Below are positions 43,976 through 52,826 of a stretch of DNA of 64,000 nucleotides, piece by piece; position 1 is the first letter of the stretch, and the number at the start of each line of letters is the position of its first letter. Where the stretch lies: assembly GCF_036014115.1 (NCBI RefSeq), contig NZ_CP107913.1, positions 3,953,001 through 4,017,000 of the forward strand, written 5' to 3'. The translations under genes were made by a program, and so were the position numbers. The DNA is from Streptomyces sp. NBC_00448. Lineage in GTDB: Bacteria > Actinomycetota > Actinomycetes > Streptomycetales > Streptomycetaceae. Below the pieces are notes generated by a model that searched no databases, was not told the origin of the DNA, and was given only the letters and a program-made list of their open reading frames with translations.

Positions 43976-44236
43976 CGATCCCCCCTTGTCGTTCTTCGTG
44001 GGTCTTCCTTCCCCAACCCCGGCGGATAAACCCCGTATTGACGGCAATTCACCCGTACCAGGCCGTTGGCGGCGCCGGGCCGGCCGGGCCGGCGGGCGCT
44101 CGTCCGGTTCCTACCCGATTCCGGACGAGGTGCCCGTACGCGCCCCCGGAGATGCTTCCGTGCGCCCGGCGATGAGCGGCGGTGCGCGGTGACGAGCCGC
44201 GCCGGATGCCCGTAAACCGCGCCCACGTGGGCAGTT

Positions 44237-44794
44237 GTGCAGCGCGTGGAAGGCACCGCCGCGGTTCCGCGCCAGCTCAGCGGTACCCAACTGCTCGACA
44301 CGGCGGTCTCGTACGCGCAGGAGCGGCACTGGGAGGTGCTGCCCGGCACGTGGCTGGAGACGAGCGCGGGGGGCGCACCGCGCTGTTCGTGCGCCTCGGC
44401 GGCGTGCCCCGCCCCCGGCGCCCATCCGACCAGCGCGGACTGGGCGACCCAGGCGAGCGGCAACGGCTCGGAGGTGCGGAGGATGTGGACCGGGCAGCCG
44501 CGTTCTTCGGTGCTGCTGCCCACGGGGCGCACCTTCGATGTGCTGGAGGTCTCGGAGAGCGCGGGCTTCCACGCGCTCGCCAGGATCGAGCGGCTGGAGG
44601 TGCAGCTCGGCCCGGTGATCTCCACGCCCACCCGCCGGATGGCGTTCTTCGTGCTGCCCTGGGCATGCGCGAAGGTGCCCCGGCTGCTGGGCGCGCTCGG
44701 CCGGCCGCCGGACGCGCTTGACCTCACGGCGCGCGGCGAAGGCTACTGGGTGGCCGCCCCGCCGACCCGGATGGGCACGGGAGGGTGCGCGTAG
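44237..44794 (+). CDS. Prim-pol-like protein ended by an in-frame amber codon
   Basis: 185 codons related to the bifunctional DNA primase/polymerase N-terminal family (PF09250). AVSYAQERHWEVLPGTWLE, RCSCASAACPAPGAHPTSAD and SVLLPTGRTFDVLEV are characteristic. No helicase part is present; short single-domain members exist in Streptomyces. At 44792-44794 a TAG follows MGTGGCA, and the same frame then continues as WARRPTAANRWLP and so on for 37 codons. Relatives carry a Gln codon (CAG) at this place, so a single C-to-T change explains the stop. Start uncertain (GTG 44237 or 44246; no clear ribosome site). Active-site residues in the retained part look weak. Confidence 0.72.
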   Translation: MQRVEGTAAVPRQLSGTQLLDTAVSYAQERHWEVLPGTWLETSAGGAPRCSCASAACPAPGAHPTSADWATQASGNGSEVRRMWTGQPRSSVLLPTGRTFDVLEVSESAGFHALARIERLEVQLGPVISTPTRRMAFFVLPWACAKVPRLLGALGRPPDALDLTARGEGYWVAAPPTRMGTGGCA

Positions 44795-44908
44795 TGGGCC
44801 CGCCGGCCGACCGCGGCGAATCGGTGGCTGCCGGACGTCGGCGAGGTGCTGAGCCCGCTGGCGTACGCGTGCGGGCGCGAGGCGGCGGAGACCCGCGCCC
44901 TACGCTGA
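44795..44908 (+). pseudogene. Post-amber C-terminal extension of the prim-pol-like gene
   Basis: Directly after the TAG, the same reading frame encodes 37 residues, beginning WARRPTAANRWLPDVGEVLS and including PLAYACGREAAETRALR, then TGA at 44906-44908. This matches the expected C-terminus of the family and keeps high third-position GC. A canonical terminator follows at 44971. Either the gene is newly broken, the amber is read through, or it is a sequencing error. Confidence 0.7.
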
Positions 44909-44970
44909 GCAGGACCCGGCACCGAGCCGATGACTTTGTGTTACCCCCCGCGCTCGCCGTCAAACCCAAC

Positions 44971-44991
44971 ACCGCTCGCACGAGCGGTTTT
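44971..44991 (+). terminator. Canonical intrinsic terminator with U-tract
   Basis: ACCGCTCG-CA-CGAGCGGT followed by TTTT. A textbook rho-independent terminator, unusual in this GC-rich genome. It lies 63 bp past the TGA that would end the full-length prim-pol-like gene. Confidence 0.85.
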
Positions 44992-45126
44992 CGCCGTCCT
45001 TCCCGGAAGCCACCCGGGCTTTCGGTCACTGTCAGTGGTCGCACATAGGGTGGCCGCACGCGTGGTGAACGCGGCCGGAGAAGCGTCGCGGTGAGCATGG
45101 ACGGGGATCGGGAGAGGTGCGGTGCG

Positions 45127-46014
45127 ATGGGTGAGGCGCGCGGTGCGGAGCGGGAGCCGGACAGCCGGCGGCTCCCGTCGTACTACGGGGATCGGACGGG
45201 CCCGGCCGGGTCCGGGCTGGAGCAGCCGCCGCGGCAGCCGTCGGGGGTGCCGCCGGCGCTGCGGGTGCGCGGCCTGCGCAAGCGGTTCGGCGAGCAGGAG
45301 GCCGTCGCGGGCATCGACCTGGAGCTGCCGGCCGGCCGCTTCGCCGGCCTGGTGGGGCCCAACGGGGCGGGGAAGACCACGACCCTGTCGATGGTGACCG
45401 GGCTGCTGCGCCCCGACGAGGGCCTGGTGCAGATCGTCGGTCGCGACGTGTGGAGCGACCCGGTCGAGGTGAAGTCCCGGATCGGCGTGCTGCCGGAAGG
45501 ACTACGACTGTTCGAGCGGCTGTCGGGCCGCGAACTGCTCACCTTCACCGGTCGGCTGCGCGGCCTGCCGGTCAAGGACGTGGACCTGCGCGCCACCCAA
45601 CTGCTGGACGTGCTGGACCTGTCCGCCTCGCAGCACAAGCTCGTCGTGGACTACTCGACGGGCATGCGCAAGAAGATCGGCCTCGCCGCGGCCCTGCTGC
45701 ACAACCCCGAAGTCCTCTTCCTGGACGAGCCGTTCGAGGGGGTCGACCCGGTGTCCGCGCAGGTCATCCGCGGCGTGCTGGAGCGGTACACGGCCACCGG
45801 CGGCACCGTGGTGTTCTCCTCCCACGTGATGGAGCTGGTGGAGAGCCTGTGCGACTGGGTCGCGGTGATGGCGGCCGGACGGATCGTGGCGCACGGCCCG
45901 CTCGCCGAGGTGCGCGGCGAGGCGGCGACCCTCCAGGACGCCTTCCTGTCGCTGGTGGGCGCCGACCGGCGCTCCGGCGGTGACCTGGACTGGCTGGGCG
46001 GGGGCCCGAAATGA
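45127..46014 (+). CDS. ABC transporter ATP-binding protein
   Basis: A 295-residue nucleotide-binding subunit. Walker A GPNGAGKTTT, signature YSTGMRKKIGLAAAL (a variant of LSGGQ with S-T-G-M), Walker B VLFLDEPFEG and H-loop SSHVMEL are all present. The first ~45 residues are a disordered extension. It powers export by the permease encoded next, whose ATG overlaps its stop. The signature variant is common in the ABC-2/bacitracin-type group. I prefer ATG 45127, with GGGAGAGG upstream; GTG 45091 and ATG 45097 are possible. Confidence 0.9.
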   Translation: MGEARGAEREPDSRRLPSYYGDRTGPAGSGLEQPPRQPSGVPPALRVRGLRKRFGEQEAVAGIDLELPAGRFAGLVGPNGAGKTTTLSMVTGLLRPDEGLVQIVGRDVWSDPVEVKSRIGVLPEGLRLFERLSGRELLTFTGRLRGLPVKDVDLRATQLLDVLDLSASQHKLVVDYSTGMRKKIGLAAALLHNPEVLFLDEPFEGVDPVSAQVIRGVLERYTATGGTVVFSSHVMELVESLCDWVAVMAAGRIVAHGPLAEVRGEAATLQDAFLSLVGADRRSGGDLDWLGGGPK

Positions 46015-47690
46015 CCGGCGCGGGCCCGCTCACCGCCGAGTCGCCGCCGCCCTCTCCGCCCGCGCCGTCCGTCGCGGACCGGGCCGCCCCGGTGACGGCG
46101 ACGTTCGTCCGCCTCAAACTGGCCGTGCTGCGCAACGGAGTCCGGCAGTCCCGCGGCCGCACCGTGAGCTGGTGCATCGGCGTCGGCCTCGCGATGCTCT
46201 ACGCGCTGGGCAACGGCGCCGGGATGATCGCCCTGCGCGGAAACGAGTACGCGCCGGCCGCCGCCGTCACCATGGCGGCGGTGCTGGCCATCGGCTGGGC
46301 GGTGATGCCGCTGTTCTTCTTCGGCGGCGACGACACCCTGGACCCGACCCGGCTGGCGATGCTGCCGCTGCGCCCCCGCCCGCTGATCACCGCGCTGCTG
46401 ACGTCGTCGCTGATCGGCGCCGGCCCGCTGTTCACGCTGCTGGTGGGCACCGGTTCGGTGGTGGCGGTGGCGCACGGCGCGGCGGCCGCGGTCGTCGCGG
46501 TGCCGGCGGTGGCGTTGCTGCTGGCGATCTGCGCGGCCGTCTCCCGAGGCGTCGCGGCGGCCAACACCCGGCTGCTGACCAGCCGTAAAGGCCGCGACCT
46601 CGCGCTGCTCAGCGGGCTGATCGTGGCCGTCGGCGCGCAACTGGTCAACCTCGGGCTCAGCTCCCTGTCCTCCAACCACGGCCTGCACCGGGTCACTTCG
46701 GTCACCTCGGTACTGCGCTGGGTCCCGCCGGCCTCCGCGGTCGACGCGGTGCGGTCGGTCTCCGACGGTGCGTACGGGCAGGCGGCGGCCCAACTCGCGC
46801 TCGCCGTCGCGCTGCTGGCCGTGGTGCTGCGCTGGTGGTACCGCACCCTGTACCGGCTGATGATGTCGCCGGACTCCTCCACCCTCCAGCCCGCCCCCGA
46901 CAGCACCGTGCGCAGGGGCGGCGGCCGCGCGCCGCTGCTCTCACGACTGCTGCCCGAACGCACGCTGGCCGGCCGGACCGCGACCGTGATGGAGCGCCAG
47001 TTCCGCTACGCCGCGCGCGATCCCAAACTGCGCGCGTCCTGGGCGACCGGGCTCGCGGTGGGCCTGCTGCTGCCGCTGGTCGCGGTCGTCCAGCACGGCT
47101 CGGTCTACCAGTGCCTGTGGACCGCGGGCCTGCTCGGCATGCAGATGTACAACCAGTTCGGGATGGACAACTCCGCGTTCTGGACCGTCGTCGCGACCAT
47201 CACCACCCGCAAGGACGCGGAGTCCGAGCTGCGCGGCCGCGCCCTGATGCTCGCGGTGGTCGCCCTCCCCTACGTCACCGTGGTGACCTGCGCGACCGCC
47301 CTGCTGCTGGGAAGGGCCGGGGCGCTGCCCGAAGTCCTCGGGATGGCCTTCGCGTTCCTCGGTGCGCTGATTTCCACCGGCGGCTACGCGAGCGTCCGCT
47401 TCCCGTACGCGGTCGCGCAGGACAACGCCTTCGGGAACGCCGCGCCCGGCAACGGCTCCATGGTGGCGTTCAACGCGCTGGGCGGGTCCGTGATCGCCTC
47501 CGCCTTCTGCCTGCCGGTGCTGGGCCTGGACCTCGCCTTGCACCTGACCGGACACCACGCCCTGCTGTGGACGGTGCTGCCGGTCGGCGCGGTGTACGCG
47601 GCCGCGCTGTCGGTGGCGAGCCTGCGGTTCACCGCGCCGCGGCTGCTCGACCGGCTGCCGGAGATCCTCGCCGCCGTCGCCCGCCCCTGA
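46011..47690 (+). CDS. ABC transporter permease (multi-pass)
   Basis: A 559-residue integral membrane protein with about a dozen hydrophobic segments in two groups. The first group runs ~55-260 (VSWCIGVGLAMLYALG, MAAVLAIGWAVMPLFFFGG). A cytoplasmic loop (~285-325) contains PDSSTLQPAPDST. The second group is ~340-550. It resembles large actinobacterial ABC-2-type exporter permeases. Its ATG overlaps the ATPase stop (ATGA), so the two are translationally coupled and form one exporter. Substrate unknown. A hairpin terminator follows. Confidence 0.85.
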   Translation: MTGAGPLTAESPPPSPPAPSVADRAAPVTATFVRLKLAVLRNGVRQSRGRTVSWCIGVGLAMLYALGNGAGMIALRGNEYAPAAAVTMAAVLAIGWAVMPLFFFGGDDTLDPTRLAMLPLRPRPLITALLTSSLIGAGPLFTLLVGTGSVVAVAHGAAAAVVAVPAVALLLAICAAVSRGVAAANTRLLTSRKGRDLALLSGLIVAVGAQLVNLGLSSLSSNHGLHRVTSVTSVLRWVPPASAVDAVRSVSDGAYGQAAAQLALAVALLAVVLRWWYRTLYRLMMSPDSSTLQPAPDSTVRRGGGRAPLLSRLLPERTLAGRTATVMERQFRYAARDPKLRASWATGLAVGLLLPLVAVVQHGSVYQCLWTAGLLGMQMYNQFGMDNSAFWTVVATITTRKDAESELRGRALMLAVVALPYVTVVTCATALLLGRAGALPEVLGMAFAFLGALISTGGYASVRFPYAVAQDNAFGNAAPGNGSMVAFNALGGSVIASAFCLPVLGLDLALHLTGHHALLWTVLPVGAVYAAALSVASLRFTAPRLLDRLPEILAAVARP

Positions 47691-47697
47691 AGCGCCC

Positions 47698-47724
47698 GGG
47701 TGCCCCTGCGAACAGGGGGCACCC
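47698..47724. terminator. Terminator between the permease gene and the pilus operon end
   Basis: GGGTGCCCCTG (47698-47708), loop CGAA, CAGGGGGCACCC (47713-47724, one bulge). It serves convergent genes. Confidence 0.75.
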
Positions 47725-47772
47725 GCCGGCCGGCCGGCCGCGACCTCAGCCGGCGGCAACCCCGGCCGGCGA

Positions 47773-47806
47773 ACTCCCGTGCGCGACAGACTCCCGTGCG
47801 CGACGG
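47773..47806. repeat. 17-bp tandem duplication before the LysM-BTAD gene end
   Basis: ACTCCCGTGCGCGACAG (47773-47789) is repeated directly as ACTCCCGTGCGCGACGG (47790-47806) just beyond the stop of the minus-strand gene. Recent short duplication; function not evident. Confidence 0.6.
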
Positions 47807-47809
47807 ACT

Positions 47810-50728
47810 TCAGTTGGCGATGCTGCCGCGCCAGACGGGCAGCAGCTCGTCCAGGAGTGCCTCGACCCGTGGCGGCAGCCCCCTGGACGGGCCGTTGGCG
47901 GAGGCGCGGGCGAAGAGCGCCGCGGCAGCCGCCTCGAGCCGTCCCGGATCGCCGGTCGCGTTGGCGGATCGCAGGTAGGCCAGCCAGAGGCGTTCGTCGT
48001 CGGGTGAGATCGCCATGCCGGTCTCGATCGCCGCGACGGCCGCCTTCGGCTTGTGCGCGTCGAGGTGGAGCGAGGCGAGCGCGAGCGCGATCTCCGCCAC
48101 CAGCACCGGGTGCTGCGCGTCGACGATCTCGTGGCCGAGCCAGCCGTAGCGGCCCGGCGCCCGGTCCTCGAAGAGCCGGCCGCGGGCGAGCGAGAGGGCG
48201 TCGGTGAGCAGGCGGCGCCGGGCGGCCGGATCGCCCGCCGCGCGGCCCTCGGTGGCCTCGTGGTGGAGCGTCTGGAGGACGTCCCAGTCCGAGACGACGG
48301 TGGTGCTGAGCACGATCCGCCCGGTGCCGTCGAGGGTGAGGCGCTCCCCGCCGTCGGGGTCGGTGCCCAGCCAGTCCCGCAGCCGGGCGATGAGCGCGTC
48401 CCGTACGTCCTCGGTGACCCCGCGCGGCCACAGCGCGGACGCCAGCACCCGCGGGTGCACGCCCTCGCGGTGCAGCAGCAGCAGCGCCAGCGCCTCGTGC
48501 AGCAGGCCGCTGCGCTCCCGGTCGGGCGCGTCGACGCCGACCACCTCGAACGGGCCGAGCAGCCGCGCGTACACCCCCGGGCGGCCCTGGTCGCTGAGGT
48601 CGACCAGGAACGGCGGCGCCTCCGGGCCGGGGCCGTCGCCGTCCGCCTCGGCGAACAGCCGCAGCACCGACTCGTACTGCGTCTTGGGCAGCAGCTGGGC
48701 CTTCATGTCCAGGCCGAGCAGCGGCGCGAGCAGCCGCCCCGCCGGGGTGATCTCCAACTCCCATGCGGCGCCCGGCAGATCGGTGCGGCCCGAGCCGACC
48801 AGGTAACCGATGCCCAACCGCCCTGCGTCCGCGGCGAGTTCGGCCAGCCGCTGCGCCTCCTCCGGCGAGGGCTCGGCGGCCAGCAGCACCAGGTGCGGCG
48901 CCCACTGGGTGTGCTGGGCGCGGCCGGTACGGCCGGTGAGCACGCTGTCCTGGCCCGCGGTGCGCAGCGCCCCGGAGCGCTGCACGGTCTCCGCGGCCAT
49001 GATCTCCACGACCTCGGCGACCGTGCCGATGTGCCGCACCCGCGCGGGCGCCAGCGCGGTCAGGTCCTGGGCGAAGCCGACCAGCGTGACCGTCATCCGG
49101 TCCGACCAGCCGTTGGTCGCCAACTCGGCCGCGACCGAGGCGAGTACGGCCTCGCGGTCGGCCTTGGCGCCGCTCAGCGACACGATCCCGGGCACCGCTT
49201 CGAGGTTGAGCAGCAGCCGCGCGCCGTCCAGGGTGCCCAGCACCGCCAGGCCCGGGTACGGGGCCGCCGCCGAGGTGTCGATGTCCTCGACCAGCCGGGC
49301 CCGCTCCAACTGCCAGAAGGTCTCGTCCTGCCCGGTCTGCCAGGGCGCCGGCGGCTGCCCGTCCGGCCAGGCCAGTTGCAGGTGCAGCGCGTCCTCGGTG
49401 AGCCAGGCCGCGTACACCACGGGAAGCTTGCGGCCGTCCGCGTCGAGCCGGACCGACAGCGAACGCAGCGCCCGGTCCAGGAAGTTGACGGCGTCCTGGT
49501 CGGCACCGATCCGCAGCGCGTCCGCGACGTCGGCCTCCGCGCCGGTCGGGGTACGCGGGCTGCGCAGCGCGCCCGCGGTCAGCGACTGCCACAGCGCGGT
49601 GCGCCGCCGCCGGCCCAGCGCGGCGAGCAGGCCCGCGGCGAGCAGCGGCGCGCCGATCAGCGCGTCGGACAGGTCGAAGCCGTGCGACGCGGAGAGCCCG
49701 GTGACCACCTCGCTCGCTCCGCCCGCGACGCTCTCGTGCGCACCGCCGCCGGAACCGCCGCCCGAGCCGCCCGAACCGCCCTGCTCGCCCGCCGGGGTCT
49801 GGTGCGCGGCGTGCGCGCCCTCGGCCGTGGTGTCCTTCGCGCCGCCGTGCTGGGCGTAGTGCAGGATGTCGGGCGCGGTGTGCGGGGACGCGACGGGCAT
49901 CTCGACGAGGTCGCCGCCGTGCGCGTCGGCGGGCATCTCCAGCACCCAGCCGGGCCGGATCAGGCTGGCCTGCGACAGCTGCGAACCGTCGGGCTGCACG
50001 CGGTCCTTGTTGAGCTGGTAGATCTCCTTGTAGCGGCGGCCGTCGCCGAGGTGCCGCTGCGCTATCTCCCACAGCGAGTCGTGGTGCCGCCCCTCGGGCG
50101 GATTGATCCGGTAGAACTTCGTCGCCTGCTGGGTGGACTGGCCGCCGCCCTGCGCGGTGGACGCGCTCGGCCCCGACTGGTGCTGCACGGCGGCCTGATG
50201 GGCCGCCGCCTGCTGCCCGGGGGTGGCCTGCGCGGTCGCGGCCACACCGGGCCGGGCCTGGCTCTCCATCGAGTGCTGCTGGCCGAGTTGGGCGAGGCCC
50301 GGGACCAGGCCCGCGGTGCTCACACCGACCAGCAGCAGCGCCGCGATCAACTGCCGTGCCAGCAACTGGCTCGGGCCGCTGCCCGGCACCCGGGTGGGCA
50401 TGCCGACCCCGGACACCGCCGCCTTCGCCTCCACCAGCACGCACGCGGTGAACTGCGCCCACGCCACCCACACCAGCACCGCCAGCGTGTTGACGAACGT
50501 CTCCGAGGTGATCGGTTGCTGGAGCACGTCGGAGTTGAAGTGGTGCGGGAACGGCGACCCGATGTACATCAGCAGCGCGGCCGGCACCGCCACCACCAGC
50601 ACCGCGAGCGCCAGGAACGCCCCGAACGCCCGCACGATGTCGCCGAACGTCCGCTGCCTGCGCGGTGGTTGGGCCGCTCCCCCGCCCTGCTGCGGGCGGT
50701 TACGTCCCGTGGCGGTCGTGCGTGCCAT
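47810..50728 (-). CDS. Membrane LysM-BTAD regulator of the Tad operon
   Basis: A 972-residue membrane protein. The N-terminus has three hydrophobic helices (~30-55, 78-100, 120-145). A LysM domain follows at ~205-265 (DSLWEIAQRHLGDGRRYKEI, LIRPGWVLEMP), which would bind peptidoglycan. A Ser/Gly-rich linker and another helix (~350-375) lead to a large cytoplasmic part. It ends in a bacterial transcriptional activator domain (BTAD, ~700-965; YARLLGPFEVVGVDAPDRE, VHPRVLASALWPRGVTEDV). This LysM-BTAD architecture recurs at the end of Streptomyces Tad clusters. It may link wall state to pilus expression (inference). ATG with GAGGAAG upstream. Confidence 0.85.
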   Translation of the reverse strand: MARTTATGRNRPQQGGGAAQPPRRQRTFGDIVRAFGAFLALAVLVVAVPAALLMYIGSPFPHHFNSDVLQQPITSETFVNTLAVLVWVAWAQFTACVLVEAKAAVSGVGMPTRVPGSGPSQLLARQLIAALLLVGVSTAGLVPGLAQLGQQHSMESQARPGVAATAQATPGQQAAAHQAAVQHQSGPSASTAQGGGQSTQQATKFYRINPPEGRHHDSLWEIAQRHLGDGRRYKEIYQLNKDRVQPDGSQLSQASLIRPGWVLEMPADAHGGDLVEMPVASPHTAPDILHYAQHGGAKDTTAEGAHAAHQTPAGEQGGSGGSGGGSGGGAHESVAGGASEVVTGLSASHGFDLSDALIGAPLLAAGLLAALGRRRRTALWQSLTAGALRSPRTPTGAEADVADALRIGADQDAVNFLDRALRSLSVRLDADGRKLPVVYAAWLTEDALHLQLAWPDGQPPAPWQTGQDETFWQLERARLVEDIDTSAAAPYPGLAVLGTLDGARLLLNLEAVPGIVSLSGAKADREAVLASVAAELATNGWSDRMTVTLVGFAQDLTALAPARVRHIGTVAEVVEIMAAETVQRSGALRTAGQDSVLTGRTGRAQHTQWAPHLVLLAAEPSPEEAQRLAELAADAGRLGIGYLVGSGRTDLPGAAWELEITPAGRLLAPLLGLDMKAQLLPKTQYESVLRLFAEADGDGPGPEAPPFLVDLSDQGRPGVYARLLGPFEVVGVDAPDRERSGLLHEALALLLLHREGVHPRVLASALWPRGVTEDVRDALIARLRDWLGTDPDGGERLTLDGTGRIVLSTTVVSDWDVLQTLHHEATEGRAAGDPAARRRLLTDALSLARGRLFEDRAPGRYGWLGHEIVDAQHPVLVAEIALALASLHLDAHKPKAAVAAIETGMAISPDDERLWLAYLRSANATGDPGRLEAAAAALFARASANGPSRGLPPRVEALLDELLPVWRGSIAN

Positions 50729-50786
50729 GGCTGCTTCCTCTGCCTTCGGTGGTACGGGTCCTTGTCGTACGGTTCGCGCGCCGCTG

Positions 50787-51485
50787 TCAGTTGCCGGGGC
50801 CGGTGATCGACACCGCGTCGGCCTTGCCCTCGACGGTGATCGAGCTCTTGTAGAAGAAGCCGCTGAGGATCGGTTTGTAGGTCACGTACACCACCACCTC
50901 GACCCGGTCGGGCCCGGTCGGCGGGGTCGGGCAGCCGGCCCGGCGCCAGTCGCTGGCCGGCAGGTCGACGTCCCGGGCGAACTGCTGCACCCGGGCGGTG
51001 CACTGCTGGTAGTCGATCACCGGCTGGGCGCCGCTCCCGGCGTTGCGCAGCGCCTCCACGTCGATGTCCTGAGCGGCGTACCGCGCGGCCTGTTCGGCGA
51101 TGTCTGCGGCGCGTTCGCGCTTGGCGATGGACAGCCCGCCGTCCACCACGAAGGCGGCGAGGGCCATGAACACCAGCGCGAAGATCACCACGGCGGCGGC
51201 GCCGGAGCCCCGGTCGTCGCCGCGCAGGGCGCGCAGCCGGGCGGTCAGGGTACGGCCGGCGAGCGGGCTGCCGTCCACGGCGGCTGGACCGGCGGGGGCG
51301 TTGCGCCTTGCGGGGACGGTCTGCTTCGGGAACGCCATCACGTTGCCCACCACGTCGTCCACCAAGTTGCCCAGCGCCTCGCCCACGGCCGCGTCCCCAG
51401 CGACACCCGTAACCACGTCCGTAGCCACGCCCACGGCCGCTTCCACCGCGTTCGTCGGCGCCTGCACCTTCGTCGCCGCCCTCAT
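50787..51485 (-). CDS. TadG-related pilus assembly protein
   Basis: A 232-residue protein with one hydrophobic helix, GAAAVVIFALVFMALAAFVVDGG (~102-124), preceded by the basic D-D-R-G-S-G typical of pseudopilin-like Tad proteins. It differs from the other two by a ~95-residue Ala/Val-rich N-terminal segment. The C-terminal ~105 residues are extracellular, with two Cys (YQQCTARV, RAGCPTP). Its ATG overlaps the previous stop (ATGA). Part of the Tad/Flp pilus operon; probably a minor pilin or assembly factor. Confidence 0.8.
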   Translation of the reverse strand: MRAATKVQAPTNAVEAAVGVATDVVTGVAGDAAVGEALGNLVDDVVGNVMAFPKQTVPARRNAPAGPAAVDGSPLAGRTLTARLRALRGDDRGSGAAAVVIFALVFMALAAFVVDGGLSIAKRERAADIAEQAARYAAQDIDVEALRNAGSGAQPVIDYQQCTARVQQFARDVDLPASDWRRAGCPTPPTGPDRVEVVVYVTYKPILSGFFYKSSITVEGKADAVSITGPGN

Positions 51486-51970
51486 GTCGCCGACCTGCGG
51501 TACGGGTCGAGCGGCGAGGCCGACGTGGAGGTCACGGTCTTGGTGATGGGCAGCCCGAGGAAGCTCAACCCGCGCACTGTGCAGGTGACTTCGATCGTGA
51601 AGAGGGTGTCGGGACGGAAGCTGGTGTCGCCGACCGGGGTGACCGTCGCCGGCTTGGTGCAGGTGCCCGCCAGGTCGTCGTGCGCCGCCTGGACCGCCTG
51701 CTGGATCGCCTCCGAGCGGCTGTGCTCGATCGAGCCGGCCCGGGCGGCGTCGCGAGCCGCACCGTCCACCGCCCCGCGCCCGTCGACGAGTTGGCCGAAC
51801 GCGACCAGCATCAGCACGAACATGATGATCACCGGGGCGAGGATGACCACCTCGATGGTGGACAGCCCCCGGTCCCCGTCGCGGCGCCCGGTACGGCACC
51901 GGCCGGCCGCCGCGCGTACTCCGCCTACCGCGGCGGCGCGCGCTCTGAGCGCGAACTCCATGTCCCTCAT
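51482..51970 (-). CDS. TadE-like minor pilin (second copy)
   Basis: A 162-residue TadE-type protein. A basic N-terminus is followed by DRGLSTIEVVILAPVIIMFV, where G-L-S-T-I-E matches the prepilin pattern (cleavage after Gly, Glu at +5), then an extracellular domain with two Cys. ATGA overlaps at both ends tie it to its neighbours. Probable minor pilin or pilus initiation protein. Confidence 0.85.
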   Translation of the reverse strand: MRDMEFALRARAAAVGGVRAAAGRCRTGRRDGDRGLSTIEVVILAPVIIMFVLMLVAFGQLVDGRGAVDGAARDAARAGSIEHSRSEAIQQAVQAAHDDLAGTCTKPATVTPVGDTSFRPDTLFTIEVTCTVRGLSFLGLPITKTVTSTSASPLDPYRRSAT

Positions 51971-52491
51971 CCCCCGTTGTCCGGCACGAACCGCTCGACC
52001 GGACCCGACGACGTCTCGTTCACCTTGAAGGAGAAGCCCGCCAGCGGGAAGACCGTGGGCACCTTCGCCGTCACCTGGACGCGGACGGTGTCGGCGTCGT
52101 TCGCGTCCCTGCTCGGGACGACGTGCGGGTCGATCAGGAGCTCGGGCCCGAGTTGCCGGATGTAGTCGCTCGCGGTCTGACTCGCGTCCCCGGACCAGTC
52201 CTGGCCGGTCGACGCCTCGTCCCTCGCCTTGCGGGCGCCGGCCCGCGCCGCCGCCTGCGCGACATGGTCGGCGAAGTAGTACATCCCGAACTGCACGGTC
52301 GCGAAGATCATGAAGAACAGCACCGGGGTGAGGAAGACGAACTCGATCGCGGTCATGCCGCGGTCGCCGCCGGGGCGTGCCGGAGCACGTCCCGGCGCCG
52401 CGGGCGCGCGGCTGCCCACGCCGCTGTCGCCGTGTGCCGCGTCAAGCCGGCGGTGTACGGCGCGGCGCAGAGTACGGGTCGTCCGTCCCAT
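51967..52491 (-). CDS. TadE-like minor pilin (first copy)
   Basis: A 174-residue TadE-family protein. A 45-residue basic leader ends in DRGMTAIEFVFLTPVLFFMIF. The G-M-T-A-I-E-F sequence is a classic TadE/prepilin motif with Glu at +5. The remainder is an extracellular domain without Cys. Its stop overlaps the next ATG. It needs a prepilin peptidase, which is not encoded in this window. Confidence 0.88.
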   Translation of the reverse strand: MGRTTRTLRRAVHRRLDAAHGDSGVGSRAPAAPGRAPARPGGDRGMTAIEFVFLTPVLFFMIFATVQFGMYYFADHVAQAAARAGARKARDEASTGQDWSGDASQTASDYIRQLGPELLIDPHVVPSRDANDADTVRVQVTAKVPTVFPLAGFSFKVNETSSGPVERFVPDNGG

Positions 52492-52516
52492 GGCTGCTCT
52501 CCCCCCGACAGGCCGG

Positions 52517-52777
52517 TCAGCAGCCGTCCTTGCTGCCGTCCGCGCCGGCGATGCAGTTGCTGACGCCGGTCGCCTTGCTGTTCAGGGCGTTCTTGATGAT
52601 GAACCCGACCGCCGCGACGATGGCCACCACGATCGCGGAGATCACCACCCACTCGACGGCGGAGGCGCCGCGGGACATGTCCTCCTCGGTGCGGACCCGG
52701 TCGATCCGCCCACGCAGGTAGACGTAGAGGAAACTCAGTTTCGGGTCGAAGGATGTCAGTCGGTCCATGCGGTTCAT
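52517..52777 (-). CDS. Flp-type major pilin
   Basis: An 86-residue pilin. After a 37-residue leader comes SRGASAVEWVVISAIVVAIV, in which cleavage after Gly37 would leave ASAVEW with Glu at +5. Flp pilins usually have Glu-Tyr here; this one has Glu-Trp. The short hydrophilic end includes two Cys (SNCIAGADGSKDGC), which could form a terminal disulfide. It lies between the tadC-like and tadE genes. ATG 52777; a second ATG nine bases on is also possible. Confidence 0.87.
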   Translation of the reverse strand: MNRMDRLTSFDPKLSFLYVYLRGRIDRVRTEEDMSRGASAVEWVVISAIVVAIVAAVGFIIKNALNSKATGVSNCIAGADGSKDGC

Positions 52778-52826
52778 GGCTCGGTCCTCTCGGTGGACGG
52801 TCGTCGTCGGAGCTGCACGATGGTGA

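Noticed and set aside
44237-44908. Frameshift as the cause of the short prim-pol-like product
   Set aside because: The coding sequence resumes in the same frame immediately after TAG, so a point nonsense change fits and an indel does not.
47810-50728. Annotation of the LysM-BTAD protein as an ordinary SARP activator
   Set aside because: There is no N-terminal OmpR-like DNA-binding domain and the protein has several membrane helices, so direct DNA binding as in AfsR is not supported.
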